This document shows, piece by piece, positions 12,123-22,049 of a stretch of 42,028 nucleotides of DNA. Origin of the DNA: Entrophospora sp. SA101 (Eukaryota; Glomeromycota; Glomeromycetes; Entrophosporales; Entrophosporaceae). Both the position numbers and the translations under genes were made by a program. Under the pieces are notes generated by a model. That model was not told the DNA's origin. It saw only the letters and a list, made by a program, of their open reading frames with translations, and did not search any database. Where the stretch lies: positions 33,156-75,183 of the forward strand of contig CAUDNR010003624.1 in assembly GCA_958430865.1 (NCBI GenBank). The letters run 5' to 3'. The stretch's first letter is position 1, and every line of letters starts with the position of its first letter.

Positions 12123-12719
12123 TTTTTTGTTTATTGGAATTAAATTTGCAAGTTCATTTTCATTTCATTTCATTTTTTTATTATTCTAAAATCGGGTATT
12201 TTTTTTAAAAAATTCATCAAACAATTTTGTCATCGGGAGAAATAAAAAATCTTAGTACAAGATACTGGCTTATTGCTTATTCGCAGCATCTAATGAATTC
12301 CTTCGTTACTACTTCTGTTTCTGTGTGTGGCTGATAAAAAGGCTATAAACACTAATATCAAAATAATTAAAGTTGTTTTACACTGCCTGGAGGAAAGTAC
12401 CGGGTCTTGTTTTTTTATTAATCATACAAATTTTTACATAACAAAAAAAAGATTTAAAAAATATCATTATGTAGCTCAAGTTTCAATCAATAAATATCTC
12501 ATATTTCTAACATTCACAATAAGAATTCGATTAAAAAAAATTAACTTCAATTAAATACGTGATTTTTTTATCCACGAAAAATTTTTAACGCAAAAACGTA
12601 AAATTGATCAGGCCGAGTGGGTGAATTTTTTGGCCTTAGTATTAGTATTAGTATTAAATGAGATGACATTAATAGTCTTAACAAATTTGTAAAAATACTC
12701 AAACTTTCGAAAACTACAG
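12123..12719. other. Intergenic region downstream of RALGAPB
   Basis: AT-rich with T-runs, probably holding the 3' UTR of the RalGAP-beta gene. A 75-codon frame at 12327-12554 has biased composition and no family resemblance. A GGCCGAGTGGG string near 12611 resembles a tRNA A-box, but no B-box or cloverleaf follows. Confidence 0.5.
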
Positions 12720-13540
12720 TATAAAATATATGAAAATGCCGAAAGCTAGATTCAAAGAAAAAAATTGTTTATTAACAGATCAGCAAAAAAGAGTTAAAGT
12801 GGTACTTGGACAAAAGAAGTTGAATAGTAAGAGGGCGGGAAAATGTTATTTGGGGTGATGAATCTCGCTTCAAAATTTTTAGAAGCGACGAGAGTTTGGA
12901 GGATACCAGGTTCTCTGTTAAGCATGGCGATGGTGGGATAAAACGGTACAGGGGTGTTTTTCCGGCAAAGGGAAGAAGTAACGGTGTTAGAATTATAACA
13001 TACCAGTAATGAAAAATGTGCAAAATTAGACAAGAGAAATAATGTTAAAATCTTATTTATATACCCTATAAAAAATTTTGTATGAAAAATATATGGAAAA
13101 CACACGGAAAATGTCCAGAATTTTCCTTGAAAAGAGCGCTTTTCTGTACCTTTTTTGTATGGAAAACTTGCGGAAAATATACAGAAAAATGTTTCTATTC
13201 CCTTTATGTCTTCCGTTAATTTTCCATATAGCAGAAAATGTAATTAGTATTAGTATGGAATTTATATTTTCCGTAACTAATCCCAATAAGAATAATAAAT
13301 AATAATAATAATTGCACCTTTCAGGTAAAGTTTTCCGCACAGTAAAAACATGAAAAGTTGGTTTTTCTGGATTTATTTTTAATAAGGCTAATTGGGCACC
13401 CAAATCTCTTGATCTCGATCCGATCGAGCAAGCTTTTGGCGGAAGATTAAAAAAACTTGGAAACTCATCACGAAAATGCTCAAGAGTTGTTGATCGTTTT
13501 GCAAGAGGAATGATCAAGAAAATTCACTATATATTTTATC
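12720..13540 (+). pseudogene. Broken Tc1/mariner transposase
   Basis: Degenerate DDE transposase in several frames. Positions 12842-12895 encode NVIWGDESRFKIFRSDES, the second-Asp block of Tc1 transposases, and a KHGDGG remnant follows (the family has VKHGGG). Positions 13390-13431 encode NWAPKSLDLDPIE, the terminal block with the third acidic residue. Between them lies about 250 bp of unrelated repeat. Stops and frameshifts elsewhere rule out activity. No terminal inverted repeats were convincingly located. Confidence 0.75.
13085..13290. repeat. Repeat nested in the Tc1 relic
   Basis: Contains two direct copies of TATGGAAAACnnnCGGAAAAT followed by a CCAGAA or ACAGAA end (from about 13092 and 13158), and an inverted TTCCGTTAATTTTCCATATA near 13209. 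This repeated GGAAAA/TTTTCC palindromic material separates the two conserved transposase blocks. It looks like a MITE or minisatellite that inserted after or during the decay of the transposase. Confidence 0.5.
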
Positions 13541-13990
13541 CGAAATCCTTTTGATTAAAATAAAAAAGTATCATCAATAATAAATCTATAATAAAAAATT
13601 GTGTCTAATAATGATTTCATTTCATATTCATATTCATTAATCTTTCGCGGGGTGAGCTTCTAAAGCCTAACCAATATTAATATCTCATATCATAATAATA
13701 AAATATTAAAAGTATACGATATTTATAAGCATAAACTCATAACAAACCTATCTTGTAGCTGTTTCAAATCATTGTTCACTCTTGAATACAAATTTAATTG
13801 TATGATGAATTCACAATTACAATCAGCTTTAAAATTTACTACGGTCTCACAAAAAACGCTACCCGCAGTTATTTTGGGGGTTTATTTATAATCAATCACG
13901 AGGATCATTTTTTTTAGCTTAGTAAAGAAACAATACTTTTTTTACTTTCAATTTTTAAAATTTCTAGTTGAAAAGAAAAGAATCAAAAAA
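13541..13990. other. Intergenic region upstream of the AT-hook gene
   Basis: No open frame of note and no repeat structure recognised. The last part is presumably the promoter/5' UTR of the AT-hook protein gene. Confidence 0.5.
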
Positions 13991-14409
13991 ATGAACCAAA
14001 AAACAACTGCAGCCACGGCTGTTGAACGCAGGCCTGGCAGAACTTCCAAAGCAAATATGACATCAATGGTCTCATTATCTAACAAGACAACTGAAAAAAA
14101 TGGCATTGGAATAATAGTCAATGGTAAATAATTTAAACAAAATAATTTTACTCATTGAATTTAATTGATTAATTTCATATTTGGAAATCATGGTTTAGCT
14201 AATATCGAAGACGAGGTTAGTTCTAAAGAAGGAACTTATGAGCACATGTCTAAGTCTGAAGAAAATGGTAATAAAAATAATGGTGATAATAAAAACAACA
14301 ATGGTAATATTAATAATAATTTACCATCATCAGTTAAACGTGGTCGTGGAAGGCCAAAAAAAGTTCAGGATCTCAATAGTAAAAAAATCATAAAGACTGA
14401 GCCTGATGC

Positions 14410-14462
<53 letters not shown>

Positions 14463-17251
14463 GCGATAAAAAAATTGATATTAATGTTAATTCATTGTCA
14501 TCTGTCAAACATGGTCGTGGAAGGCCCAAAAAAGTTCAATTTCTAAATGGTAATGGTGTTGAAATTAATCTTGGTACTGGTGAATCTAATGCAAACAACA
14601 ATAATAGCGATACTAATGATAATTTACAATCATCTGTTAGACGTGGTCGTGGTAGACCAAAAAAAGAAAATTTAAATGATAAGGTTGCTGAAACCAATCT
14701 AAACAATAATAACAGCAATGTTAATGTTTATTTGCAATCACCAGTTGAACATGGTCGTGAAAGACCCAAAAAAGTTCAGTTTCTAAATGGTAATGGTGTT
14801 GAAATCAACCCTAATATTGATGAACCTGCTGCAAAAAACAATAACAGTGATACTATTGATAGTTTACAATCATTAGTTAAACGTGGTCGCGGGAGACCCA
14901 AAAAACATCAGGATCTAGATGGTAAAAGTATTGAAATCAATCACTGTATTGATGAATCTAATGCAAACAATAATAACAGTAATGATAATGTTCACTTGCT
15001 ATCATCAGTTAAACGTGGTCGTGGAAGACCAAAAAAAGAGATTTTGAATGGTAAAGATGCTGAAATCAATCACAGTATTGGTGAACCTGGTGCGAACAAT
15101 AATAACAGTGATGATAATGTTTATTTGCTATCATCAGCTAAACGCAGTCGTGGAAGACCAAAGAGAGAGATTTTAAATGGTAAAGATGCTGAAATCAATC
15201 ACAGTATTGGTGAACCTGGTGCGAACAATAATAACAGTAACGTTAATGTTTATTTGCAATCATCAGTTAAACGTGGCCGTGGAAGACCCAAAAAAGTTCA
15301 GTTCCTAAATGGTAATGGCGTTGAAACTAATTCTAGTACTGATGAGCCTGATTCCAACAACAATAATATTGAAATCCATCCCTGCATTGATGAATCTACT
15401 GCAAACAATAATAACAGTAATAATAATTTTTATTTATCATCATCAGTTAAACGTGGTCGTGGAAGACCAAAAAAAGAGGTTTTAAATGGTAAAGATGATA
15501 AAATCAATCTCAGTATTGTTGAAACTAGTGCAAACAATAATAGCAGTAACGTTAATGTTTATTTACAATCATCAGTTAAACGTGGCCGTGGAAGACCCAA
15601 AGTTCAGTTCCTAAATGGTAATGGCGTTGAAACTAATTCTGGTACTGATGAGCCTGATTCCAACAACAATAATATTGAAATCCATCCCTGTATTGATGAA
15701 TCTAGTGCAAACAATAATAACAGTAATAATAATTTTTATTTGTTATCATCAGTTAAACGTGGTCGTGGAAGACCAAAAAAAGAGGTTTTAAATGGTAAAG
15801 ATGCTGAAATCAATCACAGCGTTGGTGAACCCGGTGCAAACAATAATAACAGTCATGTTAATTTTTATTTGCAATTACCAGTTAAACATGGTCGTGGAAG
15901 ACCCAAAAAGGTTCAATTTCTAAACGGTAATGGTGTTGAAATTAATTCTGGTACTAATGAACCTGATGCCAACAACAATAATAGTGATACTATTGATAGT
16001 TTACAATCATTAGTTAAACGTGGTCGCGGAAGACCCAAAAAACATCAGGATCTAAATGGTAAAAGTATTGAAATCAATCCCGGTACTGATGGATCTGGCG
16101 AAAACAATATTAACAGTGATACTAATACTCATTTGTTATCATCAGTTAAACGTCGCGGAAGACCAAAAAAAGAGATTTTCAATGGTAAAGATGCTGAAAT
16201 CAATCCCAGTATTAGTGAACCTGGTGCAAACAACGATAATAATGATGATAATGCTTATTTACAATCATCAGTTAAGCGTAGTCGTGGAAGACCCAAAAAA
16301 GTACAGTTTCTAAATGGTAATGGTATTGAAACCAATCCTGGTGTTGACGAATCTGGCGTAAACAACAACAATAGTGATACTAATGGTAGTTTACAGTCAT
16401 TAGTTAAACGTGGTCGTGGAAGACCCAAAAAACACCAGGATCTAAATAGTAAAAGTATTGAAACCCATCTCAGCACTGACGATGACGCAAACAATAATAA
16501 TAGTTATAGTAATAATGTTAATATAAATGGTTATGGTGATGATAACAATAATAATTTATCATCGTCGGTTAAACGTGGTCGTGGAAGGCCTAAAAGGGTT
16601 CAAGATAAAAATAATACTGTCCCTACAGGAAATGGAAATAGGGTTGGAGTAAGTAAAAAACGTAAAAGGGGCAGACCAAAGAAAATTGATAAAATCAATA
16701 AAAAAATTCAATCCAGTAGAAGTTATGGTGATAGTGGTGATGCAGATGCAGATACGAATGATGATGATGGTTATGATAATGATAATGAAGAAAAGGGCGA
16801 AAAACAAAAAAAAGCTAAAGTACATAGAAGTAATAGACAAATAAAGAATAAAAGTGCAGATAATAATCAATCACATCAATCTAACATTCCTAATAAAAAA
16901 CCTGGGCTTGGTAGACCAAGACATCAAGATAAACTTGAAAATAATCATGAAGAAGAATCCAAAAAATATAATATCATTAAACGTGGCCGGGGTAGGCCAA
17001 GTAATAATAATGTCATATCACACACATCACAAGATCATAATAAATTAATTACAGCTTTGGAGAATATAGATAAAAATCTAAAAATTGATTTTTCAGATCA
17101 AGTTGAAGTTCCAGTAAAACGTGGTCGTGGTAGACCAAAGAGAATTGGTGAAGAAATCAATAACCCTGCTGCTCAAAGTTCCAAGAAACGTAAATTGAAT
17201 AACACAGATGGTGTGGTAAAAAGATATAGGAAAAATGATCAACAACAATAA
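13991..17251 (+). CDS. AT-hook array protein, Asn-rich
   Basis: Two exons (13991-14123 and 14199-17251) joined by a canonical intron in phase 1 give 1061 residues. Exon 1 (MNQKTTAATAVERRPGRTSK) supplies a start upstream of the long frame. The protein is a tandem array of units of roughly 40-50 residues: an Asn-rich linker, then L-x-S-S-V-KRGRGRPKK and a short tail of three recurring types (VQFLNGNGVE, HQDLNGKSIE, EILNGKDAE). I count about 21 AT-hook cores, of which at least two are degenerate (HGRERPKK and LGRPRHQ). AT-hooks insert GRP into the minor groove of AT-rich DNA, so a nuclear, chromatin-binding role is likely. A basic cluster KKRKLNN near the C-terminus could be a nuclear signal. 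An acidic stretch of D/N/E lies near residue 890. No catalytic domain is visible. The array probably grew by unequal recombination. Function beyond DNA binding is unknown. Confidence 0.88.
14410..14462 (+). repeat. (AAC)n microsatellite inside the AT-hook gene
   Basis: About 17 uninterrupted AAC triplets encode a poly-Asn run in one linker. The purity of this run against the mixed AAT/AAC codons of the other linkers suggests recent slippage. Confidence 0.9.
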
Positions 17252-17700
17252 TAATAATAATAAAACAAATTCTTTTAATGAAATATCATTTGTTAGATTA
17301 GAAATTCATTTATACAAAAAAAATTTAATTAGTGGTGGGAAAATTGAAGTTTTATAATTTTTTTTAATAATAATAATAACATAACAATTCAAAAATAGCA
17401 AATAAAAAATATTCTCTTGAAAAAATAAGATTTCTAATTACATGCTCTTTTTAAAAAGAATTAATATAATTACGGCGTTTTTTTTGGTTTAATTTTTTCT
17501 ACTTGCCGATGTTTGTTACCATTATCTTTAGATTTAGACTGTTTATCAAGAATTCATTAGTGTTAGTATTAGTACAATCATCGTCGTCATCATCAATATT
17601 AACTATTTATCCAAAATGGTTCTCCAAGATTTTCCCCTTTACCTGACCAATTGACTTCTTATTTTCATCTAAAAGACACTTAGCTGACCAAAAATCCATT
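17252..17700. other. Intergenic region downstream of the AT-hook gene
   Basis: AT-rich. On the minus strand near 17460-17620 there are short acidic (D-run) and basic (KPKKTP) stretches in different frames. They could be the decayed end of a gene but are too short and frame-broken to call. Confidence 0.4.
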
Positions 17701-17704
17701 TTTG

Positions 17705-17830
17705 CTTATTGTACCTTGTGTGATTAACATTGCGGCGAAAAAGAAGGAGGGGCTGAAGGTCAGCAGCTAGAATGATTGATGCTCCAGATAGAACAATGTT
17801 TACAGCTGCATTGGTATCCCTTCCTCATGT
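17705..17830 (-). pseudogene. TnpB/Fanzor-like C-terminal relic
   Basis: The minus strand reads RDTNAAVNIVLSGASIILAA followed by about 15 codons. RDxNAAxNI is the RuvC-III block found after the zinc finger in TnpB and Fanzor nucleases. A one-base shift separates it from the preceding VYNMR, and no zinc-finger Cys pairs or earlier RuvC blocks were recognised upstream. It is a short, inactive remnant. Assignment rests on this single block, so confidence is moderate. Confidence 0.45.
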
Positions 17831-17987
17831 TGTATACTTTATCCTTCTTGCTGGCATCGGGAATATACTAAATCAATGACTTGCGCATAAAGATTATTTG
17901 AGGAATCCTCATTTTTGCATTTCCCATCAAACAAATATTTAAAGTGTTCTTTGTAATGAATTTTGTCCTCTCTTAAAATTATTGATA

Positions 17988-18717
17988 TTAAAATTGGTAT
18001 CCACCTTTCAAGCAGAGGTCAATACTCAGAAGCCAATTAAAATTGGACAATACAATCACCGGCTTGCCCCACTCGACAGTCTTCTTCCTCGCATACTTGT
18101 CAGTCATCGTAACCGTCTTCTGACCGCCGATTAAACTTTGGTGCCGAAAGATAGACTCCGGATCCTGAAAATCGTCTATCACCAAATAATCGGCCTCTTC
18201 GTCCCACATGGCGAGATCCATCATTTATTCCAATACATATGACGCCCTAAAGAACGGGCCCATTCCGTCTTACCAAACCTCGTAGCCCCAAATAAGAGCA
18301 AGCTCCGAGGTCGACCACTCTTATCATACACATTTTGGTCCACCCAATCAGTGAGCACTTGGGGGACCGTAAACTCCGGCTTGTACAAGGTACGTTTCAC
18401 TTGAAAATGATGGTCTGCCAGTGCCTTCACATTGTTAAAATTTCTTACGTAGATGCCAGGGTGTGCGATCTGCATGCGCGCCATATATTCATCCTTATCC
18501 TTGCTAGTCGACAAGATCGTCGACATAGACAAGTCCTCCGCTCGGCTAGGCCTCGAGTCGGAGACAATAAAATTGCCATCCTTCACAATGTACTTGCGCA
18601 CAGCCTCCGGGTGCTTAGCCCCTTGTATCTTCGGATGGTAGCCCAAAACGTCGAAAAATCTTCCGTTCCTGGACTCCAAGGGCTTAATAAACGTCAAAAG
18701 CGCATCAATACACAGGG
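17988..18717 (-). pseudogene. Endogenous geminivirus/genomovirus-type Rep relic
   Basis: Remnant of a circular ssDNA (CRESS) virus replication initiator. In 18717-18221 the GRS-like block NGRFFDVLGYHP, the rolling-circle motif III (KYIVKDG) and a superfamily 3 helicase Walker A (GATRFGKTEW) are seen. In 17988-18224 a different frame carries Walker B (YLVIDDF) and motif C (PVIVLSN). The two pieces overlap by four bases and are out of frame, so a frameshift breaks the gene at about 18221-18224. Motif I, and a recognisable HxH motif II, are absent. The DNA is clearly GC-richer than its surroundings (many GC-rich restriction-like strings such as CTCGAG and GTCGAC). This fits foreign origin and fairly recent integration. 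The protein is not functional as read. Confidence 0.85.
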
Positions 18718-18763
18718 CTATTATCAAAATAATAAATTAATTAATCTTATGAGTTTATTATAC

Positions 18764-19617
18764 CTGGATAACAAGAATGCGTTTGAAATGTGCTATCAGT
18801 AACAATTCCTGAAAAGTTACTTGATGAAAAGGTTTGTTGTTCCATCCAATCTGATTGTAATATTATTATGCCTTTGTTAGCAAAATCTGCTCTTCTTATA
18901 AAGTTTGGATGGTCTAATTGGAATTGCAAAATACCCAGGACAAAATTATCTCCATAACGGTGAGCTGTTTTAGTTATAAGGTTTTCTTCTTCAATTACTT
19001 TACATAGATAATAGGCAATTTGATCAGTATTAGAAAATGCATCTGAAATGTTTCTAACTAAAGAAAATGGATTATTTTTTTCCAAGGACTGCCCAACATG
19101 TAATTTTTGGGGTAAAGTATCTGGTGCTGCAGAAGCACTTTTTTTGAACATATCTATTTCGTTATTGAATGGTTTGTTTTGAATAGGTTTTTGATGTTCA
19201 TGGTGACCTTTATGTAATAAGTAGAAATAAAAGCCATTTTCATCAGGTTGATCCGATTTAATAAACTTACAATTGACCATACAATGGATCCATTCTAAGA
19301 CTCCTAAGAAATAAATAAATAATATGTATTTATCAATATTTATATAAAATCCAAATTAAATACCATTGTAATTATTTAATGGCAGCCTTTACCAATCTGC
19401 TTTCTATTTTTTTTTTTGTGGTCTTTCATTTTTAGTCTAACTTGGGCACTACATTTTTTGCATTGAATTATTCCCAAGCATTACTTTATATTAAATTTGG
19501 TGTTATAATTATTGTATCATCTAGTTTCAGAAGAATAGAGGGCCCATCCACTTTGCAACCAATCTCTTAGTTCATTAAAAACACAATCATCACAAGGCCA
19601 CAGTGAATAGTTTTCAC
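18764..19617 (-). pseudogene. Transposase N-terminal relic (GCM/MULE-like)
   Basis: The main exon, about 19302-18764, begins after a TTAG acceptor and reads VLEWIHCMVNCKF, then HKGHHEHQKP, a Cys/His pattern like the GCM/FLYWCH fingers at the start of some DDE transposases. It continues to ILQSDWMEQQ and GIVTDSTFQ, a likely first catalytic-Asp region. An upstream piece (19530-19617) encodes WPCDDCVFNELRDW and WALYSSE, but no normal donor closes it. The rest of the transposase is missing: past 18764 a canonical GT-AG intron of 46 bp (18718-18763) leads straight into the Rep relic, in frame. The family name is tentative. Confidence 0.42.
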
Positions 19618-20182
19618 CTAAAGAATATGATATATGTTGAGATTAATTAAACTGAAAAACGAATAAATATGTGTATATCTGAATCACAATGAATGCAATA
19701 ATCATTGAGCTCTGTAAATATTTAAATTGATCATTTAAGATTTCTGCCATCATTTTTGAGAGGAAAAAAAATAAATTATATATAAACCTTTGTTGTAGGA
19801 GTTGGCACCATTAACTGTTTAACCGTGGTTAACCAGTTAAGATATTTTTTTAACCGGTTAATTCTTTTTGATTAACCGGTTAACCACCATTTGTTAATTT
19901 TTTTTTATACAACGGAAATTAAAACGTTTGCCATAGTAATAACTGATTCTACTACTAATACTGATAATAAATTTGTTCCGCGGATTTTTATGAGGTCTTT
20001 CTATACGGCTACAGCAGATTCACGTGACATATGAACGTCCAAATTACCGAGATTGATAGAGGAAACTGCAATTCTCCCTTTGGGAAATGAAATATCTGAT
20101 AATGAAATTGAAAATTCAAGAAATATAGTCAAAGAGATTTCAAAATGATGTTAATAATATAATAGTTGTTGAGAGTAACAAT

Positions 20183-20398
20183 ATGTCTAAAGTTTCAATG
20201 AAAGATGCCATAATTTCCTTTGAGATAGCTTTTAATTTTCTTCAACAAAGTGATTTAGAAATAGATTGTAAAGAATTTAAAGCATTTAAACCATTGAAAA
20301 AAGTGAAATTATTAGATAATACAACCAAATATTACATCTTATTTCAACAATTTCTGTATGTATTGTTCATTTATTCATTTATTTATTTCTGTATTTAG
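20183..20398 (+). pseudogene. Possible pogo/Tigger transposase C-terminal relic
   Basis: The open frame MSKVSMKDAIISFEIAFNFL continues with DLEIDCKEFKAFKPLKK. An acidic patch followed by a helix ending in an xQQ and a short Lys-rich helix is typical of the C-terminal tail of pogo/Tigger (CENP-B-like) transposases. The preceding 100 bases contain GNEISDNEIENSRNIVKEIS in a frame that then breaks. There is no DDE core. The family call is tentative. Confidence 0.35.
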
Positions 20399-20418
20399 TT
20401 TATTAATTTATTGCACTA

Positions 20419-20568
20419 TACCAAACCTCTCTATAATGAACACTAAGTAAATTTCTCTATAACAAATTTCCCTTTTGTCGCCCATCTCCAATTCAATTTT
20501 TTATAATTAATTTCTCCCTACAATGAACAAAAGCAGAAAAATGCATATAATGGACAGAGGGTTTGGTA
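20419..20568. mobile_element. TA-flanked MITE (Tc1/pogo type)
   Basis: A 150-bp element begins TACCAAACCTCT and ends with the reverse complement TACCAAACCCTCT. It is flanked by TA on both sides (20417-20418 and 20569-20570), as expected for Tc1/mariner/pogo target duplications. Non-coding. Confidence 0.7.
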
Positions 20569-20959
20569 TAGAGAGAGAGCTTTGTATTATTACCAATTTT
20601 GCTGCTGTGGATTTCTTGTCATAATAATAATAATAATAATAATAATGGATTTTTTTGGCTGGAACCATGAATCTGCTGTGGCGAGGTTTGACTGTAATCA
20701 TTTAGCATCTATTAAGTGTATAATAATAAAATTCAACAGGCGCATGATTATTTTGTAAGTAAAGAACGATCGAACTTATCAGTTAAAAAATTCCACATGA
20801 CTAAATTAACCGGTTAAAGAATTTTTGCATGATGCCAACCTCTATTCTGGAGTAAAATTATCTATATTATCTATATTATTTATTTTATTTATTTTATATT
20901 TTATTGTATTAATTATCCGAATGATTTAATTAGTTATATGAACCTGCAGATTTAATTAA

Positions 20960-21345
20960 TTTGTAATAAGTTAGCATTAGACCTTTATTTAGTAGAAATT
21001 AATGATGATTATCCCAGATTGGGCTATATATCCCAGACTGGGAGGAATATCCCAACCTGGGCCAAATATCCCAAATTGGGATACATATAATTCAACATGT
21101 ATATAAGGAATGAGAATTCGCTGTAGTCAAAGAATAACATTGTAACAAATTAACTTGATAATAAATTAATAATTAGTTTCAACTAAATACAAAATTAAAT
21201 AAATCATTTTTATCAAATCACTAAAACAAAATTATCTGCTAATAAATCTAATTTGTTAGTATTAGCCTATTCATTCTGACCCACATAAACTAATAAAAAT
21301 TTGTTATCATCAATTAAAAACATGCTCTCCCAAAATTAATTGGTG
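20960..21345 (+). mobile_element. LTR-like sequence, copy A
   Basis: From the TATA box at 21100 to CTGACCCACA at 21285 this resembles the sequence at 32515-32703: TATATAAG, an AT-rich stretch, AATTAACTTG, TTAATAATTAGTTTC, AATCACTAAA, TATTCATTCTGA. The shared downstream leader contains GTTATCATCAATTAA and TTGGTGACA. The order promoter, transcribed region, CA end and leader is what an LTR retroelement would give. The left limit is not resolved, and no reverse transcriptase is present. Confidence 0.4.
21012..21081. promoter_or_regulatory. Four dyad-symmetric sites at 19-bp spacing
   Basis: Four 13-bp units start at 21012, 21031, 21050 and 21069, exactly 19 bp apart: TCCCAGATTGGGC, TCCCAGACTGGGA, TCCCAACCTGGGC, TCCCAAATTGGGA. 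Each is a TCCCA-N3-TGGG inverted repeat, and the 6-bp spacers end in ATA. A TATATAAG box follows at 21100, 19 bp past the last unit. The arrangement looks like an upstream activating array in the U3 region of an LTR-like sequence. The binding protein is unknown. Confidence 0.6.
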
Positions 21346-21390
21346 ACAATACCAATAGCAAAGATCTAACAACATCAGTTTTCAAAATTA

Positions 21391-21650
21391 TTGAAAAAAG
21401 GTGAAACAGTTATAAGAAAAATCAGAGCTTGGAGACAATTATTGAATGCATCTGGTTGTAAACAAATAAAAATTTACAAAAATAATGAATATTGGACAAA
21501 AGCTGAAGATACTGCAGCAGATTTAGAAACATTGGATCTTTTTACTGAGACAGACCTAAATTTACAACCAGAATTGGATTCTGATTCAGATATAAAAATC
21601 TTTTGGAAATGTTTTGAAGATGCAATGAGTCCAAATATAAAAAGGTGATG
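21391..21650 (+). pseudogene. Fragment of a repeated hypothetical protein
   Basis: The open frame of 85 codons includes VIRKIRAWRQLL, then EYWTKAEDTAADLETLDLF and IFWKCFEDAMSPNIKR, ending at a stop. In the next bases a related frame continues (DDGQQRIL) after a break. The pattern FWxCFxxAxxxNxKxGDDGxQRIL recalls a family repeated in Rhizophagus genomes that is associated with transposable elements, but I cannot name it with certainty. It follows the LTR-like leader directly, so it may be its first coding part. Confidence 0.35.
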
Positions 21651-22049
21651 ATGGCCAACAAAGAATTTTGTCCAAAAATTTTCTTTAGTGGAGTGAAAGT
21701 TACTATCTGATTTTCCTCACCTCTAGTAAAAGTATATGGATATTGAAGTTATCTAGATGGCCAAGTTAGAAACTATATTTTTTTTCCTATTTTACATATA
21801 ATTATAAAGTTTATGAATATTATTATGTAAATAATTTTTTTGTCAATTGAAAATGTGATTTTACATATACTTAAAAATTATATAGTCACATAACATAATT
21901 TTGAGATTGTTACAATGATATGTAGATGTGATAAATCGAGCTTCCATTATGCTGATTTTCCCTAAAATTTTCTAATTTTGGCAAAACCTAAAACTTCCAC
22001 TATGTTATGAATATGGCTCTTATCTTGCTTACATTCTGTTTTATCTTGA
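21651..22049. other. AT-rich spacer between relics
   Basis: No gene recognised. Frames are short and interrupted. Similarity to the other copy of the locus starts only at about 22050. Confidence 0.5.

Larger units (their letters stand above)
19796..20844. mobile_element. hAT-like non-autonomous element
   Basis: The left end TAGGAGTTGGCACCAT and the reverse complement of the right end, TAGAGGTTGGCATCAT, are terminal inverted repeats of hAT type. Both are followed by AACCGGTTAA-type subterminal repeats (several between 19816 and 19886, and one near 20810). The interior is about 1 kb without a hAT transposase. It holds a Tigger-like relic and a smaller MITE. A convincing 8-bp target duplication was not found, so the exact ends are uncertain. 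Confidence 0.55.

Noticed and set aside
12600..12640. tRNA A-box-like GGCCGAGTGGG
   Set aside because: No B-box (GGTTCGAnnCC) within the expected distance and no acceptor stem. The following TTAGTATTAGTATTAG is a simple repeat.
13985..14200. Start of the AT-hook protein at 14165
   Set aside because: That start lies in an intron. An exon at 13991-14123 with a canonical GT-AG junction gives a better N-terminus in frame.
16255..16870. Minus-strand frames in the AT-hook gene
   Set aside because: They mirror the repeated AT-hook codons (PRPR-rich antisense) and have no independent support.
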